The translations under genes and the position numbers were made by a program. Positions 9,487 through 18,701 of a stretch of DNA of 59,735 nt are shown piece by piece. The stretch comes from JANNWF01 sp038205755 (GTDB lineage Bacteria; Pseudomonadota; Gammaproteobacteria; Xanthomonadales; Xanthomonadaceae): NCBI GenBank assembly GCA_038205755.1, contig JBBRBN010000015.1, positions 1-59,735 on the forward strand, given 5' to 3'. The stretch's first letter is position 1; every line of letters starts with the position of its first letter. The notes beneath the pieces were generated by a model that saw only the letters and a program-made list of their open reading frames with translations, was not told where the DNA came from and did no database searches.

Positions 9487-9534
9487 GGGCGGGGCCGGGG
9501 CTGGTGGCTTGGGGCTGGTGGCTGGGGGCTAGAT
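9487..9534 (-). repeat. C-rich degenerate repeat before korB
   Basis: On the coding (minus) strand this 48-bp spacer reads as near-repeats of CCCCAGCCACCAG and CCCCAAGCCACCAG, ending in CCCCGGCCCCGCCCTC directly before the korB ATG. The other strand is G-rich. A very similar C-rich tract precedes lpd (20229-20254) in the same orientation. Function is unknown; it may be a neutral repeat. Confidence 0.7.
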
Positions 9535-9539
9535 GCTTC

Positions 9540-11387
9540 TCATCGCGCGCCCGCTCCGGCGAGCTGCACCGCGACCTGCGCGGTCAGTCCCAGGCGCTCG
9601 CGAATCGCGGCAACGATGAAGCGGGCGGTGATCGGTGTGCCGTCGAAATGCAGTACCGCCTCAAGCCGCGCCGGATCGATACCAAATTCGTTGACCAGCA
9701 GCGACCGCAGCTGGGCGTCGCGGTTCTGTTCGACTACGAACACCCGCGCGTGGCCATCGATGAACGCGCGCACCGAATCGGGAAACGGCAGCGCGCGCAG
9801 GCGCAGGCGATCAATCGGCGTTCCGAGGTCGTGGAAATCCGCTGCCGCCTCATCCATCGCCGGCGCGCTGGACCCGATGTAAATCACGCCGATGACCGAC
9901 GGCGGGCTCGAGGCGTCGATCACCGGCTGCGGCACCAGCGTCTTGGCGGTCTCCCACTTCCGCAGCAGGCGCTCCATGTTGTAGACATAGTCGGCGCCGC
10001 GCTCGGAATATCGAGCATACGGATCGCGCGAGGTGCCGCGGGTGAAGTAGCTGCCCTTGGACGGATGCGTGGCCGGCAGCGTCCGCCACGGAATGCCGTC
10101 ACCGTCGACGTCCTTGTAACGACCGAAGTCGGCGCCGGCCTCAAGCTGGTCGGCGCTCATCCGCTTGCCGCGATCAAAGCCCCTGTCAGCATCCCACTGC
10201 AATGGCGCGCTCAGGCGCTGATTCATGCCGATATCGAGGTCCGAAAGCACGAAGATCGGGGTCTGCAGTCGGTCTGCCAGATCCAGCGCCGCCGCGGCGA
10301 ACTCGAAGCACTCGCTGGGATCACTTGGAAACAGCAGCACGTGGCGGGTGTCACCGTGGGATGCGTAGGCGCAGGCCAGCAAGTCGGACTGCTGGGTGCG
10401 GGTCGGCATTCCGGTGCTCGGACCGCCGCGCTGCACGTTGATGATGGTGCAGGGAATCTCGGCAAAGTACGCCAACCCGATGAACTCGTTCATCAGCGAG
10501 ATGCCCGGTCCCGAGGTGGTGGTAAAGGCGCGTGCGCCGTTCCAGCCAGCGCCGATCACCATGCCGATCGATGCAATCTCGTCCTCGGCCTGGATGATGG
10601 CGTAACGGTTCTCGCCGCTCTGTGGATCGACCCGGTAGGTTTGGCAGTACTTCTGGAACGCCTCGGCCAGCGAACTGGACGGCGTGATCGGGTACCAGGC
10701 GCATACGGTGGCGCCGCCATAGAGGCAGCCGAGCGCAGCCGCCGCGTTGCCCTCCATGAAGATCCGGTCACCGACCGCGTTGGCGCGTCGGACCTGCAGC
10801 CCGAGCCCTTCCGGCAGCAGCTCGCGAGCGTGATCGCGGCCCAGGTGCAGGGCCTTCACGTTGGCATCAAGCAGCTTCTCCTTGCCGCGATACTGCTCGG
10901 CGAACAGCTGCTCGATCACGTGGGGCTCGATGCCCAACCACTGCGACAGCACGCCGACATAGACGATGTTCTTGAACAGCTGGCGCTGCCGCGGATCGTC
11001 CCAGTTGGCGTTGCAGATGCGCGTGAGCGGCACACCGAGCACCCGGACATCGTCGCGGAACATGCTCGGCGGCAGCGCCCGGGTGCTGTCGTAAAGAAGA
11101 TAGCCGCCGGGCTCGATCTCGGCCAGATCGGCGAGCCATGTTTGCGGATTCATCGCCACCATCAGATCAACGCCACCGCGCCGACCGAGCCAGCCAGCCT
11201 CGGTGACGCGGACCTCGTACCAGGTGGGCAAGCCCTGGATGTTGCTGGGAAAAATGTTGCGCGGGCTGACCGGCACGCCCATGCGCAGGATGGCCTTGGC
11301 AAACAGCTCATTCGCCGACGCCGAGCCCGACCCGTTCACGTTGGCGAACTTGACCACAAAGTCGTTGGTGGCGCTGATCGGAGTCAT
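9540..11387 (-). CDS. korA: 2-oxoacid:acceptor oxidoreductase alpha/gamma subunit (KorA)
   Basis: The protein is 615 residues. The N-terminal gamma-like domain starts at NDFVVKFANVNGSGSASAN (about residues 7-200). The alpha pyrimidine-binding domain follows with GCLYGGATVCAWYPITPSSS and ISLMNEFIGLAYFAEIPC and QRGGPSTGMPTRTQQSDL. With KorB it oxidatively decarboxylates a 2-oxoacid (likely 2-oxoglutarate) to the acyl-CoA, passing electrons to iron-sulfur carriers. The ATG at 11387 (MTPISATNDF) is preferred because the conserved domain starts at once. An ATG at 11423 adds 12 residues and is the alternative. The gene lies just downstream of korC and is clearly in one transcription unit. Confidence 0.9.
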   Translation of the reverse strand: MTPISATNDFVVKFANVNGSGSASANELFAKAILRMGVPVSPRNIFPSNIQGLPTWYEVRVTEAGWLGRRGGVDLMVAMNPQTWLADLAEIEPGGYLLYDSTRALPPSMFRDDVRVLGVPLTRICNANWDDPRQRQLFKNIVYVGVLSQWLGIEPHVIEQLFAEQYRGKEKLLDANVKALHLGRDHARELLPEGLGLQVRRANAVGDRIFMEGNAAAALGCLYGGATVCAWYPITPSSSLAEAFQKYCQTYRVDPQSGENRYAIIQAEDEIASIGMVIGAGWNGARAFTTTSGPGISLMNEFIGLAYFAEIPCTIINVQRGGPSTGMPTRTQQSDLLACAYASHGDTRHVLLFPSDPSECFEFAAAALDLADRLQTPIFVLSDLDIGMNQRLSAPLQWDADRGFDRGKRMSADQLEAGADFGRYKDVDGDGIPWRTLPATHPSKGSYFTRGTSRDPYARYSERGADYVYNMERLLRKWETAKTLVPQPVIDASSPPSVIGVIYIGSSAPAMDEAAADFHDLGTPIDRLRLRALPFPDSVRAFIDGHARVFVVEQNRDAQLRSLLVNEFGIDPARLEAVLHFDGTPITARFIVAAIRERLGLTAQVAVQLAGAGAR

Positions 11388-11442
11388 GCGCCGCGCCGCC
11401 CAAAGGCCACCGCAACGACGCATCTGCAGCCGGCGACCGCCA

Positions 11443-13263
11443 TCAAGCGGGCTCCCGCTGCTGTCCCGCCTCGTCTTGCCCGGCGTTTGTCATGGTCAAG
11501 AGAAACTGCTGCATGTCCCAGGCGCCGGTCGGACAGCGCTCAGCGCAGAGGCCGCAGTGCAGGCAAACGTCCTCGTCCTTGACCATTACCCGACCGGTCT
11601 TGAGCAGGTCGGACACATATAAATCCTGCGTTTCATTGAGTGCCGGCGCCGTCAGCCGCCGGCGCAGTTCGGGCTCGGCGGCATTGACGACAAAGCTGAT
11701 GCTGTCCATGGGGCAGATGTCGACGCATGCGTCGCACTCTATGCACTTGTCGCGCATGAAGACGGTTTGCACGTCACAGTTGAGGCAGCGCTGAGCCTCC
11801 TTCCAGGCGGTCTGCAGGTCAAACCCCAGTTCGACCTCCAGGCTGATCGACGCCAGCGCCTGCTCACTGGGCGCCCATGGCACCGTAAAACGGGTTTGCG
11901 CCGAGATGTCGTTGGCGTAGCTCCATTCGTGGATGCCCATTTTCTGCGACCCCCGCGTCACGCCGGGCGCCGGGCGCTGGGCGACGTCGGCGCCGCTGAG
12001 GCGGGCGTGGATCGACAGCGCGGCCTCGTGTCCATGCGCCACCGCCCAGATGATGTTCTTGGGTCCGAATGCGGCATCGCCGCCGAAGAACACCTGCGGC
12101 AGGCTGGACTGCAGGCTGACCTTGTCGACCACCGGCATGCCCCACTCGTCGAAGGCGATTCCGGCATCGCGCTCAATCCACGGAAACGCGTTCTCCTGAC
12201 CAATCGCGAGCAGCACCTCGTCACAGGGATGAAACTCATCAGGCTCGCCGGTGGCCACCAGCCCGCGACGGCCGCGCGCGTCGAGCGCCGGCTTGACGCG
12301 CTCAAACAGCATGCCGGTCAGCCGGCCATGCTCATGCACGAACGCCTTTGGCACCCGGTAGTCGAGAATCGGAATGCCCTCGTGCATGGCGTCTTCCTTC
12401 TCCCACGGGCTGGCGCGCATTTCGGCAACGCCCGAGCGCACGATGACCTTGACCTCGGTGCCGCCCAACCGGCGGGCGGAGCGGCAGCAGTCCATCGCCG
12501 TGTTGCCGCCGCCCAGAACCAGCACACGCTTGCCGACCTCGGTCACATGTCCGAAGTAGACCGACGCCAGCCAGTCGATGCCGATGTGCACATTGGCGGC
12601 GCATTCCCGCCGACCCGGCACGTCGAGATCGCGACCGCGCGGCGCGCCGCTGCCGACAAAAATCGCGTCGTAGCCCTCAGCCAGCAGTGCCTTCATCGAA
12701 TCGATGCGGCGGCCGCCGACGAAGTCGACGCCCAGATCGATAACGTAGCCGACCTCCTCGTCGATCACCGTCTCCGGCAGTCGGAAGCGCGGCACCTGGG
12801 TGCGCATGAAACCGCCCGCCTTCGGGTCCTTGTCGAACACCGTGATGGCATAGCCCAGGGGCGCCAGATCGCGCGCGACCGTGAGTGAGGACGGGCCGGC
12901 GCCAACGCAGGCGATCCGCTTGCCGTTGCGCGCGACGGCTGGCTTGGGCATGCGCTCACGGACATCGCCCTTGTTGTCGGCCGCAACCCGCTTGAGTCGA
13001 CAAATCGCCACCGGCTGCGCCGATTCGCCGTTGCTTTCCTCGACTCGGCCGCGGCGACAGGCCGGCTCGCAGGGGCGGTCACAGGTTCTCCCCAGGATCC
13101 CCGGAAAGACGTTGCTCTTCCAGTTCACCATGTAGGCATCATCGAAGCGGCCGGCCGCGATCAGCCGGATGTACTCGGGAACCGGGGTGTGTGCCGGGCA
13201 GGCCCACTGGCAGTCAACGACCTTGTGGAAGTAGTCGGGATTGCGGATATCGGTTGGTCGCAC
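11443..13263 (-). CDS. korC: NAD(P)-linked FAD/iron-sulfur oxidoreductase of the kor operon
   Basis: The protein is 606 residues. The N-terminal cysteine-rich helical domain of the GltD/DPYD type has CQWACPAHTPVPEY and RTCDRPCEPACRRG, ligands for [4Fe-4S] clusters. The FAD fold begins GKRIACVGAGPSSLTVA and the NAD(P) fold GKRVLVLGGGNTAMDCCRSA. GDAAFGPKNIIWAVAHG is the second FAD contact. The C-terminus holds a two-cluster ferredoxin, CIECDACVDICP and CLHCGLCAERCP. This suits a module passing electrons from KorAB to NAD(P)+, as the third subunit does in the 2-oxoglutarate:NADP+ oxidoreductase described for Azoarcus. It is the first gene of the operon, diverging from roxA. The symbol follows that precedent and is an inference. 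Confidence 0.85.
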   Translation of the reverse strand: MRPTDIRNPDYFHKVVDCQWACPAHTPVPEYIRLIAAGRFDDAYMVNWKSNVFPGILGRTCDRPCEPACRRGRVEESNGESAQPVAICRLKRVAADNKGDVRERMPKPAVARNGKRIACVGAGPSSLTVARDLAPLGYAITVFDKDPKAGGFMRTQVPRFRLPETVIDEEVGYVIDLGVDFVGGRRIDSMKALLAEGYDAIFVGSGAPRGRDLDVPGRRECAANVHIGIDWLASVYFGHVTEVGKRVLVLGGGNTAMDCCRSARRLGGTEVKVIVRSGVAEMRASPWEKEDAMHEGIPILDYRVPKAFVHEHGRLTGMLFERVKPALDARGRRGLVATGEPDEFHPCDEVLLAIGQENAFPWIERDAGIAFDEWGMPVVDKVSLQSSLPQVFFGGDAAFGPKNIIWAVAHGHEAALSIHARLSGADVAQRPAPGVTRGSQKMGIHEWSYANDISAQTRFTVPWAPSEQALASISLEVELGFDLQTAWKEAQRCLNCDVQTVFMRDKCIECDACVDICPMDSISFVVNAAEPELRRRLTAPALNETQDLYVSDLLKTGRVMVKDEDVCLHCGLCAERCPTGAWDMQQFLLTMTNAGQDEAGQQREPA

Positions 13264-13433
13264 AGCACCCTCCTTGTGGGCAGGCCGGATTCGCCTGCGC
13301 TGGCCCGGCGCTGGCAGCTCCGGTCGCGGCTGGCGGCGATTCTAGCGCCGACGCTCGCAGCAGCCGTTGCGCACTGCGGCGTGAAACCGAACGGCTAAAC
13401 TGGCAAGACGCCGCATCGGCGTCAGGAGAGCCC

Positions 13434-14612
13434 ATGCTGCCCATCGAAATCGACGCTGGCGACCACCTGCCGCTCGGCATGTCCCCGACCGCGTTTTTGC
13501 GCGACTACTGGCAAAAGCGACCGCTGCTGATCCGCGGTGGGTTTGCCGGCTGGGCGTGCCCGATCTCGCCGGAGGATCTGGCCGGACTCGCCTGCGAGGA
13601 GTTGGCGCTGTCGCGGATCGTGCAGCACGAACGCATTGGCGACCGCTGGTCGGTGCGCCAGGGTCCGTTCGCGGAGTCGCTGTTCCCTGCCCTGCCGGCC
13701 ACGGACTGGACGCTGCTGGTGCAGGACGTCGACAAGTGGGATCTCGACGTGCGGCAGCTTTTGTCCGCCTTCGACTTCATCCCGCGCTGGCGGATTGACG
13801 ACATCATGGTCAGCTTCGCGGCGCCAGGCGGCTCGGTCGGCGCCCATGTCGATCACTACGACGTGTTCCTGCTGCAGGGCCAGGGGCACCGGCGCTGGCA
13901 GATCGATGCCGGCCGCCAGCCGCCGCTCGAGTTTCGCGACGATGTCGAGCTCAAGCTGCTTCGCGAGTTTTCACCCAGCCACGACTGGCTGCTGCGACCC
14001 GGAGACATGCTCTATCTGCCGCCCGGAGTTCCCCATCACGGCGTGGCCGAAGATGCCTGCCTGACCTTCTCCATCGGCATGCGCGCGCCCGCGCTCTCCG
14101 AGCTGGTCGGCGATCTGGCCGACCATCTGACCGACACGCTGCCGGAAGCGCTGCGCTATACCGATCCGGACCTGCAGCCGGCAAGCGCCGCCGGCGAGAT
14201 CGACCGCGCGGCGCTTGATCGGGTCCGGGCACTGCTGCAGCGCGCCACGGATCTTGATGACCGCGCGCTCGCCGGCTGGCTGGGTGGCTTCCTGACCCGC
14301 TACCGCAGCGCCGGCGATGGCGCCGCGCCCGCACGGCGCGTCAGCGCGGCCCAGCTGCTGCGCGTCCTGGCGGCCGGCGGCTGCCTGCTGCACCACCCGT
14401 TCGCGCGCTTCGCCTGGACGCGTGAGGGGCGCAGCGCACGCCTGTTTGTGCAGGGTCAGTCCTGGCCTCTGCCGCAAAACGCCGCCAAGCGCCTGTGCCT
14501 GGCTCAGCCGTTGCTGGAACAGGACTATCGGCGCTTCGACGCTGCGTCCCATACTGTGCTGCGGGCCTTGCTGGATGCGGGCCTACTGGTCTTGCAGCGC
14601 GCGCGGAGATGA
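13434..14612 (+). CDS. roxA: Ribosomal protein uL16 3-hydroxylase (JmjC cupin)
   Basis: The 392-residue Fe(II)/2-oxoglutarate oxygenase is homologous to E. coli YcfD/RoxA, which hydroxylates an arginine of ribosomal protein uL16. FLRDYWQKRPLLIRG at the N-terminus is characteristic. Metal ligands are seen in GAHVDHYDVFLLQGQG (HxD) and LPPGVPHHGVAED (distal His). DIMVSFAAPGGSVG precedes the first. The C-terminal winged-helix-like dimerisation region follows. The ATG at 13434 has CAGGAGAG six bases upstream. It is four bases before the next gene, so the two are co-transcribed. The co-substrate is 2-oxoglutarate, the same metabolite handled by the flanking kor and suc operons, though this may be coincidence. 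Confidence 0.92.
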   Translation: MLPIEIDAGDHLPLGMSPTAFLRDYWQKRPLLIRGGFAGWACPISPEDLAGLACEELALSRIVQHERIGDRWSVRQGPFAESLFPALPATDWTLLVQDVDKWDLDVRQLLSAFDFIPRWRIDDIMVSFAAPGGSVGAHVDHYDVFLLQGQGHRRWQIDAGRQPPLEFRDDVELKLLREFSPSHDWLLRPGDMLYLPPGVPHHGVAEDACLTFSIGMRAPALSELVGDLADHLTDTLPEALRYTDPDLQPASAAGEIDRAALDRVRALLQRATDLDDRALAGWLGGFLTRYRSAGDGAAPARRVSAAQLLRVLAAGGCLLHHPFARFAWTREGRSARLFVQGQSWPLPQNAAKRLCLAQPLLEQDYRRFDAASHTVLRALLDAGLLVLQRARR

Positions 14613-14616
14613 CGAG

Positions 14617-15576
14617 ATGTCAACGCTGAGAATTGCCGAAGATTTCCGGGTCGACCCGGCCAGCTATGAGCGCGATCTGGACGCCATCCGGGCAATCCGC
14701 GAGCCGGTCTTTCTGGTCGAACAGAACGTGCCGCCCGAGCTCGAGTGGGACGCGCTTGATCCGTTGTCGCAGCATGTCCTGGCTCGCGATCTGCAGGGCC
14801 GCCCGATCGGCACCGGGCGACTGACGCCCGAACACCGAATTGGCCGCATGGCGGTGCTGGCAGACTGGCGCGGCAAAGGCGTGGGCGAGGCAATACTGAT
14901 GCGACTGCTGGATCGCGCCCGCGAGCTTGGCTATCTGGCCATCGAGCTGCACGCGCAGGCCCACGCCATGCCGTTCTACGCGCGGGCAGGATTCCTGCCG
15001 GAGGGCGAGCAGTTCGTCGAAGCCGGCATCGATCACCAGCTCATGCGGATGACGCTCGACCCACACGAGCCGCCCGGGCGTCAACAGCTGCCGCAGGAGT
15101 CCGAGCGCGCGGTCGAATCGCTTGAGGAATGCCGGATGGCGGCGCTTGGCTTGCTGCAGCAGGCGAGGCACAAACTGTGGGTCTATAGCCGCGATCTGGA
15201 CCCTGAGCTCCTGTGCAGCGAGTCCGCGTTGACCGAGCTCCGGCGGTTGGCGCTGTCGGGTCGCGGCGCCGACCTCCGGCTGCTCGTGCAGGACCCGGGT
15301 GCAGCGCTGCGTCAGGCCGCCAAGCTGATCTCGTTGGCGCAGCGCGCCTCAACCACGGTGGCCATTCGAGCGCCGGTAGAGGATGTCGACCTCAACTTTC
15401 CGTCGGCATTCCTGTTGAATGATGTTGGGGGCTACCTCTTCCGACCCCTGGGCGGTCGCTTTGAAGGCAGCACTCACAGTAACGCCCATGGCCGAAATAG
15501 GCAGTTGCATGATGTCTTCAAGCAGATCTGGGAGCGGTCCGTAGCGCCGACCGAGGTTCGAGCACTGAAGCTGTAG
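14617..15576 (+). CDS. GNAT acetyltransferase fused to PLD-like C-terminal domain
   Basis: The protein is 319 residues. Residues about 1-150 are an ElaA-like GNAT fold; the acetyl-CoA loop is in RMAVLADWRGKGVGEAILMR, followed by AIELHAQAHAMPFYARAGF. Residues about 165-315 form a second domain (ALGLLQQARHKLWVYSRDLD ... LHDVFKQIWERS) resembling a phospholipase-D-like or nuclease-like fold. No complete HKD motif is visible, so it may bind rather than cleave. The start four bases after the roxA stop indicates translational linkage with roxA. The substrate is unknown. Confidence 0.82.
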   Translation: MSTLRIAEDFRVDPASYERDLDAIRAIREPVFLVEQNVPPELEWDALDPLSQHVLARDLQGRPIGTGRLTPEHRIGRMAVLADWRGKGVGEAILMRLLDRARELGYLAIELHAQAHAMPFYARAGFLPEGEQFVEAGIDHQLMRMTLDPHEPPGRQQLPQESERAVESLEECRMAALGLLQQARHKLWVYSRDLDPELLCSESALTELRRLALSGRGADLRLLVQDPGAALRQAAKLISLAQRASTTVAIRAPVEDVDLNFPSAFLLNDVGGYLFRPLGGRFEGSTHSNAHGRNRQLHDVFKQIWERSVAPTEVRALKL

Positions 15577-15712
15577 GGCCTCCCGGGATCCGGCCAACGA
15601 CAGGTTTGAGCGCCTGCGAACGGGGGCCGACGAGCGCGCCCGTGGCGTCGACAGGGTGAACTTGCGACCAACGTTGATTCGACTCGAGGTCATCAAGCCG
15701 CCGGCCGGTGGC

Positions 15713-15718
15713 TATAAT
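15713..15718 (+). promoter_or_regulatory. Probable -10 box for the sucA operon
   Basis: TATAAT is a perfect -10 hexamer, with TG four bases before it. No good -35 hexamer is found at 16-18 bases, so it may act as an extended -10 type. It lies about 75 bases before the sucA start in an otherwise GC-rich gap of about 220 bases. Confidence 0.5.
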
Positions 15719-15753
15719 TGCGGGGCTTACCGCTGTTTCTTCCAGTCAACCCA

Positions 15754-15798
15754 ATGGACCTCGCCCGCCCGCCGGGTGATGGGCAAGGCACCTCGTGA
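15754..15798 (+). other. Possible 14-codon leader ORF overlapping sucA start
   Basis: An ATG at 15754 opens a 14-codon frame (MDLARPPGDGQGTS) whose TGA stop overlaps the sucA GTG start as GTGA. It could couple translation into sucA, but so short a frame can occur by chance and no family is known. Confidence 0.3.
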
Positions 15799-18635
15799 CC
15801 AGTCCTATCGTCAAGTTCCGCCAGTCTTCGCATATTTCTGGCGGCAATGCCGCCTTCGTCGAAGACCTCTATGAGCAGTATCTGATTGCTCCGACCAGCG
15901 TTGGCAGCGCGTGGCAGGCCTATTTCGACCAGCTGCGCGGCCGCGAACGCGGTGACGTGCCGCACTCGGCGGTAATCAGGCATTTTGCCCAGGCCGCCAA
16001 TCGGCCGCGTGCGCTGGCCGGCGCTACCCAGGTCAGTGATCCGGGCGCGGCGCAAAAGCAAGGCGGCGTGCTCAAGCTGGTGACCGCATTCCGCTCGCGC
16101 GGACACCTGCACGCCAATCTCGATCCTCTGGGAATGGCGAACAAGCAGGATGCACCGGACCTGGACCTGCCGTTCCACGGCCTCTCCAATGCCGACCTCG
16201 ACAGCGAATTCAGCACCGGCACGTTTGGCGGCCCGGAGCGCATGCGCTTGCGTGACCTGCTCCGCCATCTGCACTCAACCTACTGCGGCTCGATTGGCGC
16301 CGAGTTCATGCATATCGCCGATGCGCCGCAGCGACGCTGGGTCTACGAGCGGCTGGAGCGCGCCGGTGGCAGCAGCGGCCTGAATGCGGACGCGCGACGC
16401 CGCGTGCTTGAGAAGCTCACTGCGGCGGAAGGCATCGAGCGCTTCCTGCACACCAGATATGTCGGTCAGAAGCGCTTCTCACTCGAGGGCGGCGACAGCC
16501 TGATCCCGGCGATGGACGAGCTGGTGCGGCGGGCCGGCACCGACGGCGTCCGCGAGATGGTGATCGGCATGGCCCACCGCGGCCGCATCAACATGCTGAT
16601 CAATGTGCTGGGCAAGCCCGCACAGCAGCTGTTCGCCGAGTTCGAGGGCCGCCATGAGGGTCCGCAGGATCCGGCGCATTCCGGCGATGTGAAGTACCAC
16701 ATGGGCTATTCGTCCGATGTGCTGACCCCCGGCGGACCGATGCACCTGGCGCTGGGCTTCAATCCTTCCCATCTGGAGATCGTCGATCCCGTCATCACCG
16801 GCAGCGTGCGGGCACGGCAGAACCGGCGCGGTGATCGCGAGCGCCGCCAGGTTCTGCCGGTCCTTATTCACGGCGATGCGGCATTCGCAGGACAGGGCGT
16901 GGTCATGGAGCTGCTGCAGATGTCGCAGGCGCGCGGCTTTGCGGTCGGCGGCACGCTGCACATTGTGATCAACAACCAGGTCGGCTTCACCACCCATCGT
17001 CCCGACGACACGCGCTCGACGCTGTACTGCACCGATAGCGCGAAGATGGTCGGCGCGCCCATCCTGCACGTCAACGGCGACGATCCGGAAGCGGTCGTGT
17101 TCTGCACCCAGCTGGCGTTCGACTTCCGGCAGAAGTTCCGCAAGGACGTGGTCATCGATCTGGTCTGCTACCGCCGCCATGGCCACAACGAAGCCGACGA
17201 GCCAGCGGCCACGCAGCCGGTCATGTACCGCAATATCCGCGCCCGCAAGACCACCCGCGAGCTTTACTCGGAGCAGCTGGCGGCGGCTGGAGTGGTGTCG
17301 AGCGCAGACGCGCAGGCGCTGACGGCCGCCTACCGCGACAGCATGGACCGCGGCGACAGCGTGGTCGAACTGGTGAGCGGCGTGGTCGACGAGTTTGCGG
17401 TCGACTGGAGTCCCTACCTGCGCGGCACCCTGGAGTCGCCTGCGGAGACCCGGGTCGGCGAGGAAGCGCTGCATCAGCTGGCGGTTCAGATCAACCGCCC
17501 ACTTGCTGATATCAGCCTGCACGCGCGGGTCGCCAAGATTTATGAAGACCGGCGCAAGATGGCGGCCGGCGAGCTGCCGATGGACTGGGGATTTGCGGAA
17601 AACCTGGCCTACGCAACCCTGCTGCGTGAGGGCTACAAGCTGCGGCTGGTGGGTCAGGACTCCGGGCGCGGCACGTTCTTCCATCGCCACGCGGTGCTGC
17701 ACGATCAGACCAGCGGCGACACCGTCATGCCGCTGCGCGAGCTGGCCGCGAACCCCGACCACGTCACCATCATCGACTCGCTGCTCAGCGAGGAGGCGGT
17801 GATGGCGTTCGAGTACGGCTATGCGACCGCCGACCCGACCACGCTGACGATATGGGAGGGCCAGTTCGGCGATTTCGCCAATGGCGCCCAGGTCGTGATC
17901 GACCAGTTCCTCACCTCGGGTGAAGCCAAGTGGGGTCGGCTGTGCGGCCTGGTGCTGTTCCTGCCGCATGGCTACGAGGGCCAGGGACCAGAGCACAGCT
18001 CGGCGCGCCTGGAGCGCTTCCTGCAGATGTGCGCATTGGAAAACATCCAGGTCTGCACGCCGACCACGCCGGCCCAGATGTTCCATATGCTGCGGCGGCA
18101 GATGAAGCGGCCGACCCGCAAGCCGCTGGTGGTGATGACGCCCAAGTCGATGCTGCGGCACCGGCTGTCGGTATCCAGCCTGGGCGACCTGTCGCACGGC
18201 GAATTCCAGCGCCTGATCCCCGATTCGTTCGCGTCCGACCCAGCCACCGTGAAGCGGGTGGTGCTGTGCGCCGGCAAGGTGTATTACGACCTGCTCGAAG
18301 ATGCGGAGAAGCGCGAGTTGAAGGATGTTGCCATCGTCCGGATCGAACAGCTGTTTCCGTTCCCACGGCCGGAGCTGATCGCCGAACTGCGGCGCTTTGG
18401 GGCTGCGCGCGATGTCATCTGGTGTCAGGAAGAGCCGCAGAACCAGGGCGCGTGGTACCAGATCCAGCATCACCTGCGGTTCGCGCTGCAAGACAAGCAG
18501 CGACTGAGCTACGCCGGCCGCAGCCGTTCTCCGGCGCCGGCCTGCGGCCACTTCGCGACGCACGTCAAGGAGCAGGCCAAGCTGGTTGAGGTGGCGCTGG
18601 TCAGCCCGCTGATCGCCGCCAATTCTGACGAATAG
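15795..18635 (+). CDS. sucA: 2-oxoglutarate dehydrogenase E1 component
   Basis: This ThDP-dependent E1 decarboxylates 2-oxoglutarate and transfers the succinyl group to the lipoyl arm of SucB. At 946 residues it is normal length. The N-terminal E2-binding helix is FVEDLYEQYLIAPTSVGSAW. Other marks are GGDSLIPAMDELVRRAG, GMAHRGRINMLINVLGKP, ALGFNPSHLEIVDPV, the ThDP/Mg motif LIHGDAAFAGQGVVMELL, INNQVGFTTH and HGYEGQGPEHSSARLERFLQ. The start codon is GTG at 15795 because no in-frame ATG lies nearby. It is the first gene of sucA-sucB-lpd, with a likely -10 box at 15713. Confidence 0.97.
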   Translation: MTSPIVKFRQSSHISGGNAAFVEDLYEQYLIAPTSVGSAWQAYFDQLRGRERGDVPHSAVIRHFAQAANRPRALAGATQVSDPGAAQKQGGVLKLVTAFRSRGHLHANLDPLGMANKQDAPDLDLPFHGLSNADLDSEFSTGTFGGPERMRLRDLLRHLHSTYCGSIGAEFMHIADAPQRRWVYERLERAGGSSGLNADARRRVLEKLTAAEGIERFLHTRYVGQKRFSLEGGDSLIPAMDELVRRAGTDGVREMVIGMAHRGRINMLINVLGKPAQQLFAEFEGRHEGPQDPAHSGDVKYHMGYSSDVLTPGGPMHLALGFNPSHLEIVDPVITGSVRARQNRRGDRERRQVLPVLIHGDAAFAGQGVVMELLQMSQARGFAVGGTLHIVINNQVGFTTHRPDDTRSTLYCTDSAKMVGAPILHVNGDDPEAVVFCTQLAFDFRQKFRKDVVIDLVCYRRHGHNEADEPAATQPVMYRNIRARKTTRELYSEQLAAAGVVSSADAQALTAAYRDSMDRGDSVVELVSGVVDEFAVDWSPYLRGTLESPAETRVGEEALHQLAVQINRPLADISLHARVAKIYEDRRKMAAGELPMDWGFAENLAYATLLREGYKLRLVGQDSGRGTFFHRHAVLHDQTSGDTVMPLRELAANPDHVTIIDSLLSEEAVMAFEYGYATADPTTLTIWEGQFGDFANGAQVVIDQFLTSGEAKWGRLCGLVLFLPHGYEGQGPEHSSARLERFLQMCALENIQVCTPTTPAQMFHMLRRQMKRPTRKPLVVMTPKSMLRHRLSVSSLGDLSHGEFQRLIPDSFASDPATVKRVVLCAGKVYYDLLEDAEKRELKDVAIVRIEQLFPFPRPELIAELRRFGAARDVIWCQEEPQNQGAWYQIQHHLRFALQDKQRLSYAGRSRSPAPACGHFATHVKEQAKLVEVALVSPLIAANSDE

Positions 18636-18701
18636 GCCGTACCTGCAAGCCCCCACTCCCACCGTTTTTTCTGATCGATCAGTCAGTCAAGGTCACCACG
18701 C

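Noticed and set aside
9483..11582. Long plus-strand open frame antisense to korA
   Set aside because: It is a high-GC shadow of korA with no recognisable domain.
16479..18662. Long minus-strand open frame antisense to sucA
   Set aside because: It is a shadow of a strongly supported gene; composition is histidine/arginine-rich without domains.
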